64,000 nucleotides of DNA from Pohlia nutans (lineage: Eukaryota > Streptophyta > Bryopsida > Bryales > Mniaceae). This document shows positions 1-11,188 of this stretch, piece by piece. Made by a program: the position numbers and the translations under genes. The notes beneath the pieces were generated by a model that worked only from the letters and a program-made list of their open reading frames with translations, was not told the DNA's origin and did no database searches. The DNA is taken from positions 15,952,113 to 16,016,112 of the forward strand of contig CM040092.1 of the NCBI GenBank assembly GCA_022496805.1, in the 5' to 3' direction. Each line of letters starts with the position of its first letter. Position 1 is the stretch's first letter.

Positions 1-21
1 CAGCCTTTGCACACATATTAA

Positions 22-225
22 CCCCTAAGAGCCCAGGTGGTCAATTCCATATCTATAGGAGTTGAAATAAATCATTTAAGAAGCTTCAAGGTAACAAAAT
101 GTGCTTATAGAAAGAAGAAATCATACCCTACAATTCTGAGCAATAGAAATATGTTTTGAAAGTTACTCTAATCGACTATTAGCTTCCAAGGTTGGCTTTC
201 TATTTTCAGCTATGGCACTTAGGGG
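22..225. mobile_element. piggyBac-like MITE in last visible SCYL2 intron
   Basis: The element starts CCCCTAAG directly after TTAA (18-21) and ends CTTAGGGG directly before TCAA (226-229, one change from TTAA). It has no coding capacity, and its interior matches no other element in the window. The TTAA duplication and C-run/G-run termini are those of piggyBac-type elements; the assignment rests only on ends and target site. Confidence 0.6.
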
Positions 226-311
226 TCAATGTGACGATCAAACATGCAACAAAGTCAGGTAGGAGCAGGGAGTAATGCTCTAAGAACAACATTCCCTACT
301 GACGAACTTAC

Positions 312-3300
312 TTGTGAAGTCAAGAGCACGTGGTCTGGAGTGCTCATCCGGACTGAGCATCCGCTTCAAGTCTTGACCAATATCTGCTGGCACATTTGCA
401 AAACTTTCGTTTGGAAAGTATGAAACCTTGCTTAGGTACTGCAGCCACCGAATTAGATGCGGATCAAATGGTTGTCGTGTAAAAGCAGTAGTGGGACTGA
501 GACCATGTAACGAAGTGGAACATTTTGGCCTCTTTCAAGCCGGAGAAAAACTCAGAAATGAAGGAGGGCAACCCTGATGAAAGAGCGCATGTATCGAAGG
601 TTTGAAAACAATTAATCCACAAACACTAATTCTCGTAACATCGAGAATATTCACAGGCTCCTATCACTTGGAAGAAAACCATACCGTTTGCAAATTATTA
701 TTGCACTGAAGGAGTGACTGCCGGGATACAAGGTGATATGCAAGCAAAGCAAGGCTGAAGATGTCTGATGATGCAACGGGGCCACCAGCTCCTTTCCGTG
801 TCAGCTCGGGTGCTGTATAATCAAGCGGTGGTTGCAATGGCATAATTACATCATCCACATCATAGTCCTGCATAGTAGAACAAATAAGAGTTCAGGAAAT
901 GTGTAAAGTTAGGCGCATCCCAAGTAAAAACAAAAAAATGAGAAGAATAAAACTCAGTAATGACATTATCCATGCAAGCAGAGTGTCGAAACAACATAAC
1001 ATTCTTGTGAAGCTGCCTGAACACCCTTAACCCCTGAAGGACCAAGAAGCCCAAATTGGGCTTCATATTATTTTGACAATTTGGAGTAAGTCCTATTTAG
1101 ACTTCCTCTTGTTCAAATTTATTTGTTTTTTGACCAACACGTGCAATGATCTTCACTAGTTCAGGTGATATAAAACTTGGTACCATCTGAATTATATTTT
1201 TCACAATATGATCGATTGAATTTGTCATTTTAAAACTGTGAATCCCTGGTCCTTCAGGGGTTAAAATCAATGAACAATGAGACAAGAAAAGGAACCCAGA
1301 ATCTTTTTGTGCACAATCTTGAGCTCATGTTATGTTTGCAAAGGCAAGTGTAGCTCACAGTATAATTATTTATTTCCTTTCATGTCGGCATGTTTGCATG
1401 CGGGCTCATCTGGCAATGGAATAAATTGCTTCAAAAGTGGGCTATGTCTTCAATATTTTGATGCTTTAAATTGTTTTTGTGCTATAGTGGAAAAGGATAC
1501 AAATTGTATTCTACTCTACAAATGTTATGAAGAAGGTCAAACGGTCCATAAGACGTTACCTGGTAATGAAAGGCAGGTCCTCCAGTCGGATCAGCCCCAG
1601 ATTGGTCTAAGCTGATAGCGAATCCAAATCCAGCAAGCTTCCATGCTCCACTAGCCGTGATATAAACAGACTGTCACAGCAAATGACGAGATATTTTCAC
1701 ACATACTTTCTATTACATATAGAATGATCATTGAGAAACGCCAAGGTGAACAACATTATATTAACTGGGGAAATTTCCAAAAACTCAAAAACTTCAAAGT
1801 AGTTGTCAATGACCATTAATACAAGCGAACAAAAACTCCAGAACTGCACGCACTAGCTTTCCTATGACATAAAACCCTTCATTGGTGCACCTGTGTACTA
1901 ATGAAGTTCATCAAATTCAAAATGTATTCCATGTGTAAATGACTACAAGTATTGGTTTGAGGTGTGTCATACACAGTTGAACTTTGAAAATCACAAGAAA
2001 ATTTCACTGGGCTTAGAATCTTGGTTTTCTTTTTTGAAAATTCGTTAAAAAGGTTTTCACTCGTCAAGTTTGCCAACAGGTATGCTGATTTCCTTAACCC
2101 CTAAGCGTCTAAAACGCCCAATATGGCCATCTGCATCACTGAACTTCGCAACGGTGGCATTTTTCTCATTTTACCTCGGTTTTCTGATTGCAATACATCA
2201 TTTTAAAGCTCTTGTTCTATACTACAAGATCAATGTTGTCGATCATGTCAAACTGAAGTCATTTTCACACAAACAGATGATTTGCAGCAGGGGTTCCAAT
2301 TTTCCTACACTACAGAAAATACACGGTGGACGCTTAGGGGTTAAAATGTTGGAAATAGTGGATCCTAACCTCTGGTGAGATGGCTCGGTGAAGAAGACGA
2401 GCGTTGTTGTGAAGAAAACCTAGTGTTTCCGCCAGCTGCAACAAACCGTGCTTCACCTCGAGCTGCCCTAGCTCCTTCACAAAGAAAAAAAACCATCCAC
2501 ATTCATTGACCATAACAAAAGGTGGCACAATATGGAGAAGAGATTCCAAAGCTCCAGATGCACAGTCGGGTACAAGATGGTTACGAATTTTGGATCCAGT
2601 TGAGATTTGTGGGAACTTTGGAAGGCCCCTGTATGCTCAAAAATGAACAGAATTTCAAATTTTAATTTGCATTGGAATCACACTAAAGTCTACTTTATCA
2701 TCATTACAAATACACATATGTAATTGAAAATCATACAAAAAATCTGATGTTTTCTATATACTATCTACCATTTAGTGTTGCCACCATTTGTGAAAATTAC
2801 AACTTGTATTTAATGGTACATGTTAAAAATGAACCTTCACAATTGCTTTAGAGATACTTGATCCCACACCACTTGAACTATTTGTATGGTTTCTTACTTG
2901 TTCTTTACCTTAATGCAAAAAACCTTAGACTATCTTCCACAGGTTCACTATGAAATGATAGATAGTGCATAAAAGAAATCCAAATTGTTGTCTTATTTTA
3001 AATAATTCTTTTTTCACTTATTATGAAGTTGAAGCACACTTCATTGCAATTCCAATGCAATTTGTGGTTTCAAAATCGGTTCATTTTTGAGCATGCTAGA
3101 GCTTCCTAAAAATTGTTGAACTTTCTAATGAAAACTGATTGAAAAATTCGTAAGCATGTTGTACCCGACTGCACATCAACGGGTAGAGTGCTGACGTTCA
3201 ATGGAGAGAATGTATCAAAGGTGTACATTTCAAGGGGAGCAATTACCACATCATTCAATTCAGTGGGGACTTTGGCAACGTTGTCATGTCGCCCCAACAC

Positions 3301-4786
3301 ATTGGCAACCGAAGCAAAGATAGGCTCGGTGACCATGGCCATGGCTGCCTTGCTCTCATCCAGCGCTTGGATTACACGCACTACACCTGGATGTCGTAAA
3401 CGCATCAGCTGTGCAGCATCTTGCCGAACTAGGTCCAAAAATGCATCCTCCGCAGCCCTGCAACAAATTAAACCACCACAACAGCAAAATGGGTTCCAAT
3501 TTCCAAACTGCTGCTGGAATCTCAAACACAAACATTTGAACGTTTTGTCGTCTTGGCTGCTCCGCCCCAGTGGTGGAAAACCCTAACGAATGATGAAGAA
3601 AATCAAAGAAAAGTGTTTTCAAGTCGAAAGTGTTTTTTTAAAGAAACTGCATATTGTTAAGGAGTTGAAAATTCCCTGGTGGAGCTGGAATCTCAAACAC
3701 AACTTTGAACATTTCGTTGCTCTCTGTCTTGGTTAACCCCGGGGCGGTGAAAACACGAACAACCGTGCAAAGTGGTGAAGAATTCCAAAAACTTTGTTTT
3801 CATGAGCTTGAAAAATATGTTTCAAAAGGCGAAAAACTTCAAACAAAGTGTTTTCATGAGGTCGAAATTGTTGCAGAAAGTGTTTTTAATGACTTGAAAT
3901 TCCCTGGTGGAGCTGGAATCTCAAACGCAACTTTGAACATTTCGTTGCTCTCTCTCTTGGTTACTCCGCCCTAAAGTGCCACCCGGGCGGTGGAAACCCG
4001 AACAACCGTGCAAAATGGTGAAGAATTCCAAAAAAGTGTTTCCAAGTCGAAAACTTTGTTTTCACGAGCTTGAAAATTATGTTTCAAACTTCAAAGTGTT
4101 GAAATTGTTTCAGAAAGTGTTTTGAATGACTTGAAAATTCTCTGGTGGAACTGGAATCTCAAACACAACTTTGAACGTTTAATTTCTCTGTCTTAATTAC
4201 TCAGCACCAGTGCGTGGAAACAAACCCTAACAATCGTGCAAAATGGTGAAAAAATTAAAGAAAGGGCGATTTTCATGAGCTTGAGATTGTTTCAGAAAGT
4301 GGAGAACTTCAAACAAAGTGTTTTCATGAGGTTAAAATTGATTAAGAAAGTGATTTTAATGACTTGAAATTCCCTAGTGGAGCTGGAATCTCAAACGCAA
4401 CTTTGATTACTCCGCACAGTGCGTGGAAAAAAACCCTAACAATCGTGCAAAATGGTGAAAGAATCAAAGAAAGCGCGTGTTTGAAATTGCAAGCGAACTG
4501 ACCTGGAGATGCCGACGCGGACGCGGAGATCGGTGAGGGCCTTCTTGTCGAGAACCCAGACGCAGACTTCGGGGTTGTGCATCTGCGCGACCTTGTTGCG
4601 CGGGCGGCCCGCGTACAGCTTCCAAATCAAATCGGGCCCTCCGGATCCCACCTGCTCCAGCAGCTCGTAGTCCTGCATCGCCTTGGGCCCCGTCACCTCG
4701 TGCACCGTGCTCGACACCGTCTCCCCGATCACCGCGGCCGTCTTCGCCAGCGCTTGCGTGAACGACTTCATATTCAGCCCCGACAT
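312..4786 (-). CDS. SCYL2: SCY1-like protein 2 (SCYL2) pseudokinase, 3' part beyond window
   Basis: Six coding exons read leftward: 4503-4786, 3247-3457, 2370-2474, 1560-1670, 685-867 and 312-438, all GT-AG and all phase-consistent. The last exon ends at a GTAAGT donor, so the gene continues left of base 1. The N-terminus ([16 protein letters not shown], then VTGPK and [12 protein letters not shown]) is the hallmark of plant SCYL2. The kinase fold is recognisable but catalytically degenerate: a glycine-rich loop, VWVLDKK in place of VAIK, HRAISPE in place of HRD, and AGFGF in place of DFG. SCYL2 proteins bind clathrin and act in trans-Golgi/endosomal traffic. The missing C-terminal part would carry HEAT repeats. 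Start: ATG at 4784-4786 in a GC-rich first exon. Three TTAA-flanked MITEs sit in its introns, and intron 1 is swollen by a tandem array. Confidence 0.93.
1031..1260. mobile_element. piggyBac-like MITE, family A (copy A1)
   Basis: TTAA at 1027-1030 and 1261-1264. Ends are CCCCTGAAGGACCA and TGGTCCTTCAGGGG, near-perfect inverted repeats. Just inside the left end a hairpin reads AGAAGCCCAA/TTGGGCTTC. It lies in the SCYL2 intron between the 1560-1670 and 685-867 exons. This is the best-preserved family A copy; others lie at 7455, 26780, 27079, 40881, 43237, 44105 and 49229. Confidence 0.75.
2098..2340. mobile_element. piggyBac-like MITE, family B (copy B1)
   Basis: TTAA at 2094-2097 and 2341-2344. 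Left end CCCCTAAGCGTC, right end GACGCTTAGGGG (perfect 12-bp inverted repeat). It lies in a SCYL2 intron. Full-length relatives are at 41010-41225 (KTN1 intron) and, inverted, at 55968-56208 (PIGW intron). Confidence 0.78.
3505..4470. repeat. Intronic tandem array in SCYL2 intron 1 (unit about 230 bp)
   Basis: The phrase CTGGAATCTCAAAC recurs near 3513, 3686, 3915, 4152 and 4384, each followed by an ACTTTGAAC-like stretch, a proline/alanine-like GC patch and CGTGCAAAATGGTGAA. Copies differ by substitutions and small deletions. The array fills nearly all of intron 1, up to the splice donor of exon 1. Confidence 0.75.
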
Positions 4787-4799
4787 GATCTCGAACCGC

Positions 4800-5085
4800 C
4801 AAACAAATCTTCACAACCCCCCGCGGTTCTCAAACTCTAAAAAAATTTAGAACAAAAAAAAATCAAATCATAGTCCTCGTACTCTCCGCGATCCAAACCC
4901 TGCAAACGAGAATTCGCTCTAACTCACTAATGGCCAAATCTTCACAACCCGCGGTTCTCAAACCGAACACTCTCTCTAAAAAAAATTGAACAAATAAAAA
5001 AAAACGAACGAAATCAAACCATAGACAATCCAAACCCTACAAACAAGAATTTGCTCGAACTCACAAATGGCCAAATCTTGAGTCG
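4800..5085. repeat. Tandem duplication in SCYL2 5' leader
   Basis: Two copies of a unit of about 130 bp start at AAATCTTCACAACCC near 4804 and 4936. Each carries CGCGGTTCTCAAA, an A-rich run and GATCCAAACCCT or AATCCAAACCCT. A third partial copy starts near 5078. It lies immediately upstream of the SCYL2 ATG, so it probably belongs to the leader or promoter. AAACCCTA (telobox-like) motifs recur. Confidence 0.65.
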
Positions 5086-5730
5086 TCGTCGTCTCAAACC
5101 CTAACCCGGCCAAAGGATCAGAAGAGATCTGCCGTGACGTGGTCACCAAGCATACCGACCATCACATCAAAGCACGGGAATCGTCTTCCCAGAGTAAATG
5201 GAAATGCAGATTGTAAATGCGCAAGAGCTCATGTCCATTGATTAACATTCCGCTGTAGAATCCAGAGAGTGATGAATCGGATCAGCACTACGGTACTCAC
5301 TGGCCAGCAGACGGAGTTGAAAGAGGAAAAAAGAACTGCGAAGGTTCTTTCGCTCATATATCAGACAGAGTGTGCTGTACCTAAAAGCGGGGACGCAATC
5401 ATAAATGCAGACATCGCTGGATGTACAGGTACGTATTTCGTCGGAGACTCAGTCATGGCAGCAATCCAGCATGGAATTACAACGTGGTGAGAGCATCTCT
5501 AATTCCGTACCCTTTTTTAGGTCGAGAGCTGATTTCGTCTACTTTTTCAGGCATTTGGTGTCATTGCAGATGAATTTTTCTCGCATGCAAACCCTCGTTT
5601 AAGTATTTATTTATTCTTTTATTCAGCAGAAAGTCTGGGTCCCAGTCGCGGAATTTCGGTTCTAGCGGTCGCTGCAATCGACACTTGGTGCATCCGAGGT
5701 TGCTGCAATGGTATGCAATGCCAGCTCCAG
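5086..5730. other. Intergenic spacer between divergent SCYL2 and ADPRM
   Basis: Shared upstream region of two divergently transcribed genes. It holds a TGACGTGG motif near 5136 that resembles a bZIP (TGACG/G-box) site. A 73-codon open frame at 5269-5490 resembles no family I know and is probably chance. No confident TATA box could be assigned. Confidence 0.35.
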
Positions 5731-6277
5731 ATTCCTTACAATCACTGTACTGTACATCCTGTTATTTCGTTTTCTCATCGGTGTATTGTGATTCTTCTGC
5801 GTTTCTTTTGTGATTTTTTTTGAGCTGCAGATTGTTGAAGCTCCGCAGTTCATAGTACTCTGTCATTAGGGTTTTCACGCTCGGAATTTACGTATTGTGA
5901 TTCCGTGTTGTAACTTAGCCTTCCTTTTGTGATTTTTTGAGCTGCAGATTGCGCTTCCACATTGGAGCTCCACTACCACTGCATCACCCGCAAATCATAC
6001 TAGGGTTTCATTCCTTACAATCACTGTACATTCTGTCTTCCTCTTACCATTTCGTTTTCTCATCGGTGTATTGTGATTCTTCTGCGTTTCTTTGGTGATT
6101 TTTTGAGCTGCAGATTGTTGAAGCTCCGCAGCTCATAGTACTCTGTCATTAGGGTTTTCACGCTCCGAATTTGTTTATTGTGATTCCGTGTTGAAATTTA
6201 GCCTTTCGTGATTTTTTGAGCTCCAGATTGCGCTTCCACATTGGACCACTGCATCACCTGCAATTCATACTAGGGTA
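5731..6277. repeat. Direct duplication (about 275 bp) in ADPRM 5' region
   Basis: Copy 1 (5731-6009) and copy 2 (6010-6277) both begin ATTCCTTACAATCACTGTAC and run through TTTCGTTTTCTCATCGGTGT, GCAGATTGTTGAAGCTCCGC and CATACTAGGGT. They differ by scattered substitutions and short indels. The second copy ends about 55 bp before the ADPRM start codon, so it forms promoter or leader sequence. Confidence 0.8.
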
Positions 6278-6331
6278 TCCTGTGCCGCGACTAGTACGTC
6301 GTCGCCTCGCGGGCAACGTGGTGTTCACGGC

Positions 6332-8099
6332 ATGGCTAATAACGAGGAATCACCTCTGGCTGCAAAGATGGCGGAGATGGCGTTTCAGAAGAAGGACCCG
6401 AACCAAAAGCCGTTGTTCTCGTTCGGAGTGATCACGGACATCCAGTACGCCGACATCGACGACGGCAAATCTTTCCTCGGCGTACCTCGTTACTACCGCC
6501 ACGCGCTCCAGGGCTTACAACGCGCAGTGCAATCGTGGAATTCAAAAGGAAACCTCTCTTTCGCCATTCACTTCGGCGACATCGTGGACGGCTACTGCCC
6601 GAAAGAACACTCCCGAGCCGCGTTCGACAAAGTCACGGGCGAGTTCGCGAATTTCAAAAACGGCAACGTCTATCATATGATTGGAAATCACTGTCTGTAT
6701 AACCTCCCCCGCCATGAACTCAACTCGATTTTTGAAATTCCGACCTCGGAGAATACGCAACAATCGTATTACTCGTTTAATCCGCATCCGGGATTCAAAT
6801 TTGTTGTGTTGGACGGGTATGATGTGAGCGCGCTTGGGTGGCCGGAGGATCACCCGTACACGAAACTCGCGATCGAAATTCTAAACACACGAAACCCCAA
6901 TTCGGAAAAAAACTCACCAGAGGGTTTGGAGGGCGTGGAACGGAGGTTCGTGAAGTTCAATGGCGGAGTCGGCGAGGCGCAGCTGCAATGGCTGGAACGG
7001 ACGCTGGAAGGTATGATTTTTTCACTTTTTCAAGGGAGTCCCATTGGCGAATTGAAAATTGAAACTTGAAAAATAGATAGCATTTTTTGGGGGGAATTTA
7101 TAATTTTTTTTACTACAAATACATACCAATGATAAGGGAAGATCATGGCGATATACTGTATCTTTTTTTTACCCAGTTTTCTTATAGCAACATAATTTTT
7201 CAAATAGCAAGTTGGCGATCAATATAGCCACAACAAAAATTCGCTGGTATGCATGGTAGTATTCTTTCATACGGTATGTCCCTATGTGTTATATTCTATG
7301 ATGAACGTATTGTTTCATAGAGTACAAAAATCTCAGTTTAAAAAATGCATTTGAAATTCGCATAAGATTCAAAACAAGTCGAAAAGAAAATTGTATGTGC
7401 TAGGACTTTGAGTTTAGATTGTGGTCAGGTTGATCTTCGAAACCCCACTTATAACCCCTAAAGGACCAAGAAGCTTGAATTGGGCCTCATGTTTTTTATA
7501 GCATTTTTGAGCAAGTCTTATGAGGATTTCCTTTAGTTCAAATGTATTTGTGTTTTGACCAACACATACAATGTTCTTCACTAATTCCAATGATATAAAA
7601 CTTGACCCCATCGCAATTCTGCTGTTTATAATATGATCGATTGAAGTTAGCATTTTGAAACCATGAATCCTTGGTCCTTTAGGGGATAAAAGTCGAAGCA
7701 ACGGGAGGTTATTAAGAGGGCATGCAGTGAAGTTTGTAACGTATTGTGGTGAATACGTGTTTCGATCTCACAGAGGCCACAAAGGCTAGCCAGAAGGTGG
7801 TGATCTGCTGTCACCTTCCTTTGGATCCCGGTGCGACGTTTCCTTCGACGTTGCTGTGGAATTACGACGAGGTGATGGCGGTCGTGCACAAATTCAATTG
7901 CGTGGTGGCTTGCATTGCCGGGCATGCGCATGAGGGTGGCCATTCCGTGGACTCGCACGGCGTGCATCACCATGTTCTGGAAGCTGTGCTGGAGTGTCCC
8001 CCGGGTACTGATGCGTATGGCTATGTCGACGTTTACAACGATCGTCTCGAACTTTGCGGCACGGATCGCATGGCCTCCGCTGACATGTTTTTTCTCTAG
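6332..8099 (+). CDS. ADPRM: ADP-ribose/CDP-alcohol diphosphatase-like metallophosphoesterase
   Basis: Two exons, 6332-7010 and 7774-8099, join at G|GTATGA...CAG|AG to give 334 aa, close to the usual ADPRM length. Family members are Mn-dependent enzymes that hydrolyse ADP-ribose, CDP-alcohols and related nucleotides in the cytosol. Metal-binding motifs of the calcineurin-like fold are all present: TDIQYAD (D36), FGDIVDG (D83), GNH (N119-H120), CCHLPL (H240) and GHAH (276-279). No signal peptide is visible. The start is the first ATG, in GCATGGCT context, after which codon composition becomes GC-rich. The 763-bp intron is AT-rich and contains a family A MITE. Confidence 0.9.
7455..7685. mobile_element. 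piggyBac-like MITE A2 with ATAA target duplication
   Basis: Family A copy in the ADPRM intron. Termini CCCCTAAAGGACCAAG and CTTGGTCCTTTAGGGG are perfect inverted repeats. Flanks are ATAA at 7451-7454 and ATAA at 7686-7689, so the 4-bp duplication is intact but not TTAA. Confidence 0.75.
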
Positions 8100-8930
8100 C
8101 GTTCTTCTTTGCCTCTGCCATTCCATTCTTTCTTCATTGGTTTTCTGGCTAGAGTTGAATTTGTATGATATCAGGTAGAGTTTCGCTGCTGCGTCTCCGC
8201 ATTCGGAGCTCACAGAAGCTGGTTGCACATTGTTCTTGTATTTATGAATCAACGTTTAGCTGTTTCAAGTTGTTCTTGTACCTATGAATCAACACTTACA
8301 CTAGTTTGTTTCAGACTTTTTGCCAGACTGCTTTTTCCTCTAGCCCTTGCCATTGGATTCATGTGCTCTCCATTGACATCATGTAGAGTTTTGCTTCTGC
8401 ATCTCCGCATTTGGAGCTCACAGCAGTTGTTGCAAATTGTTCTTGTTCAGGCTATGGATCACACTGGTTTAGTTGTTTCAAATTGTTCTTGTGTTTGTGA
8501 ATCAACACTAGCTGACACTGGTTTAGTTGTTTCAAGTTCTTGCACCTATGAAACAACATTGACACTGGTTTATTTCACTTTTTTTGTCGAACTGCTTTTT
8601 CCTCTAGCCCCTTGCCATTGCATTTATGTGCTCTCTATTCTTTCATTGATTGTCTGGCTTGAGTTGGATTTGTATGATATCAGATGCATCTCCGCATTTA
8701 GAGCTCACAGAAGTTGTTGCAAATTGTTCTTGTATCTTCAACCTATGTATCACACTGGTTTAGCTATTTCAAGTTGTTCTTGTGTTTATGAACCAACACT
8801 AGCTGACACTGGTTTAGCTGTTTTCAAGTTGTTCTTGTATCTATGCAACAACATTGACACAGGTTTGTTTCACCGCTTTTTTGACACTATATTTTGTATA
8901 GCAATTTTGTAATAAAACATCCATCCAAAA
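8100..8930. repeat. Diverged tandem repeats downstream of ADPRM
   Basis: Two interleaved units recur. One is short, built on TTTCAAGTTGTTCTTGT followed by ATGAATCAACACT and GACACTGGTTTAG (about 60 bp, copies from 8260 to 8860). The other is longer, about 250 bp, with CTGCTTTTTCCTCTAGCCC and CATCTCCGCATTTGGAGCTCAC. It starts right after the stop codon and probably includes the 3' UTR. It is followed by an AATAAAAC stretch near 8910, a possible poly(A) signal. Open frames across it are chance. Confidence 0.65.
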
Positions 8931-10174
8931 CAAAAACAAATAAATAAAATAAAATAAAATAACATAAAATACTAACAAAATTTATTTTTGAGTAACAATC
9001 TCAAACTCATCTCAAGTTGGAGGTACCAAAAGGCAGATTACAGGTGTTGGCCATGCATGCCTAGGTTTTCTTGGTTTCCATCTACATTCAAAAAAGGGCC
9101 AGTTTTACACAATTGCTAAAGAATGTTATGATAAACCATCTAGAATTTAATTAGAATTCTTGTTTTAATATCGTTTCCTACACCCCAAGTGCTTGTCTAC
9201 TTAGTGTACAGAGTAGAGGAAATCATCACAAGGAATATGAGAATTAGAAAGGCCTATATAACATTCTTTAAAACTGACCTCCAAGAATCCAAATTCATCA
9301 TTTTGATTCAACCGATTGTTTAGCGAAAGTTATATGTTGGCATACTACATGTCATTAATAACATAAACAAAGACCGATAAGAATGCCGTGAGAATAAAAG
9401 AAAGCTTATTAAAATCCAGGAGACTATTGCTTCCAAAGGAGGTTGTTTTGAGGGCAATCACTAGAAGAAATACTAATGGTTTTTTTTAACTAAAGCGTTG
9501 TGATTAGAAAATGTCTGTCATGACTAAAAAAAAATGTTTGTTAGGACATTTTCTAGTCATAACGGTTTTAGTCACAAAAGCCCATATTTCTTCTAGTGAA
9601 TTTTGGCCAAAACTACATCAAGAACTTTAGAGTAACGTTAATTAATTTCATTATTCTAACATCAACGTACTCACATGCACAAGTCCCACTAGTCCACACA
9701 CAATAGAAAACATTTATCTATTTATTTTTCCTTCCAAATGTAAGCAAATTTCATTGCGAACAGGAAAAAGGACAGCACCTGTCATGGCGAGACGCCAGAG
9801 GCACAAAACATATCAAAGTCATATTTTCCAGTAGTCACAAATCTTAGTACATGATCAGTGGAGAAAAAACATACTCTGAAACCTCCACATAATCATTCTT
9901 GTACAAGATCCATTTATACTGAACACAATCTCACGCTCTTTATACTGGCACCTCCACAGTAAAAACATGAAACCAATCCAAATGTAGAAAAACAAACGGA
10001 TCAAGCCAATATGTACACAAACTGGGTTACTATAGTGTCTATTCTCGAAAGGAGAGGTACTCCTGCACCACTAGTCTTTTGTCCAGTGGACATCGAACCA
10101 CTGGTAAGTGGAACACACACTTTATTCACGCCGGTGCCGTTGAAAAAGGACCGGAGTTCTTACAACTGGGATGG
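8931..10174. other. Gene-free spacer
   Basis: Starts with an AAATAAAATAAAAT simple repeat (8935-8970). Apart from the CACTA-like MITE at 9459-9598 I see no coding potential, RNA gene or clear repeat. The last 100 bp are probably 3' UTR of the small gene to the right. Confidence 0.5.
9459..9598. mobile_element. Small CACTA-like MITE
   Basis: Inverted termini CACTAGAAGAAATA and TATTTCTTCTAGTG, flanked by AAT on both sides (3-bp target duplication). The whole 140 bp is a loose palindrome. CACTAG ends with a 3-bp duplication fit the CACTA (CMC/EnSpm) superfamily. Confidence 0.65.
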
Positions 10175-10462
10175 TTAAGGCCAGGTGTCATCGACATTAA
10201 GCTTGGCATGGATTTTGCTGCCCAGGTTGGTTTGTGTCGGCAGAGGCCCCAGCAGAGCCGCTTCGATATCAAAACGTGCTTGTGCTGGACCGGGAACTGC
10301 AATCGCTCCCGCCGCACCAAAGCCCGCCGGTACTACTGCTGCCGGTCCGCCCGCGGCAGGAACATTCGGTGGCCGGGCCGCTCCGTCCTGTGCAGCGTTC
10401 GCTTGCGCCATTGGCTGTGGGTTTATGTAATCTGGACGCTGATTCAATCGCCGGCTTCTCCT
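10175..10462 (-). CDS. Small uncharacterised protein, single visible coding exon
   Basis: A GC-rich exon follows an acceptor (TTGTTTTTTGTAG) at 10463. Its frame ends at a stop at 10175, with last residues AKLNVDDTWP. The first ATG in frame is at 10411-10409 and gives 78 aa: an Ala/Pro/Gly-rich N-terminal half, then a more ordered tail (FDIEAALLGPLPTQ). If an upstream coding exon exists, about 17 more residues (RLNQRPDYINPQP...) could precede. Upstream DNA on the same strand looks like a leader: TATATA motifs near 10755 and 10795 and no ATG-started frame of note. I recognise no family. Confidence 0.4.
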   Translation of the reverse strand, partial: RRSRRLNQRPDYINPQPMAQANAAQDGAARPPNVPAAGGPAAVVPAGFGAAGAIAVPGPAQARFDIEAALLGPLPTQTNLGSKIHAKLNVDDTWP

Positions 10463-11188
10463 ACAAAAAACAAGAATTCACCATCAACCTCAGCCAGGGT
10501 GCTACACAATTCGTCACAATGAGACACATCAGCATTATTTAGTTAGACTGTCGATATATCTGTGTACTGTAGCCTCAAAGAGAAAACGGAATTTACAAAC
10601 AGCTAATCTGGCTCTGCACTTTGAGTCGCAAAATTGACAGTTGAGCTGAAACGCAAATCCACTGAAGCTAGCTCCCGTACGTTGTCGGTGTGAGGATCGA
10701 CGAAATTGCAATTGAGCGATACACACACACAAGAAAAATGAGGTGAAGGAGTATATAGACGATGACTAGGTGGAATGGGGTGATTGCATAGAGACATATA
10801 TAGATGAAGAGGAGATACAGTAAAGGTAGGGGAGCGGTTTGGATTGTAGCTCCTGAGCAAATAAATTCGTGACTGCAGTACACAGGGAGCTCATATCGTT
10901 CCCCTGTGTTGATTCTCCCGCGAGTGCCACTTTTCCCTGTGATTTCGAATTTTGACATGTGTACAAAATCACCTGCTTAAGCTTAGTCACCTACTTGTAG
11001 AAGGAAAGTTTTAACATGTGTCGAGTTCTGAAGCTCAGAGGGGAAAGTGGCACTCACAGGGGAATCACACAGGGAAACCATATGAGACCCCTGTGGTACG
11101 TACGTCGAGCGAGATCGATGTCAAAGGGCAGATCCAGCGAGTAAGCTGACGGTTGAGTGGAGTGGAGCGAGGGAAATTAAAGTGGACA
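10463..11188. other. Probable promoter/leader of the small minus-strand gene
   Basis: Minus-strand TATATA motifs near 10755 and 10795 lie about 300 bp upstream of the coding exon. A GTACGG donor near 10680 would define a leader intron ending at 10463. Short direct and inverted segments (AGGGGAAAGTGGCACTC and its complement near 10925 and 11040) flank 10900-11100. Nothing else is recognisable. Confidence 0.35.

Noticed and set aside
1277..1615. 112-codon plus-strand frame within SCYL2
   Set aside because: It is antisense to an intron and an exon of SCYL2, with no motif and no supporting splice sites.
4464..4814. Alternative frame over SCYL2 exon 1
   Set aside because: Arg/Gly/Ala-rich translation of the GC-rich exon. 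The SCYL2 frame has family motifs and joins the next exon in phase.
8223..8912. 229-codon open frame downstream of ADPRM
   Set aside because: It runs across diverged tandem repeats and its peptide just repeats the translated unit. No start context or homology.
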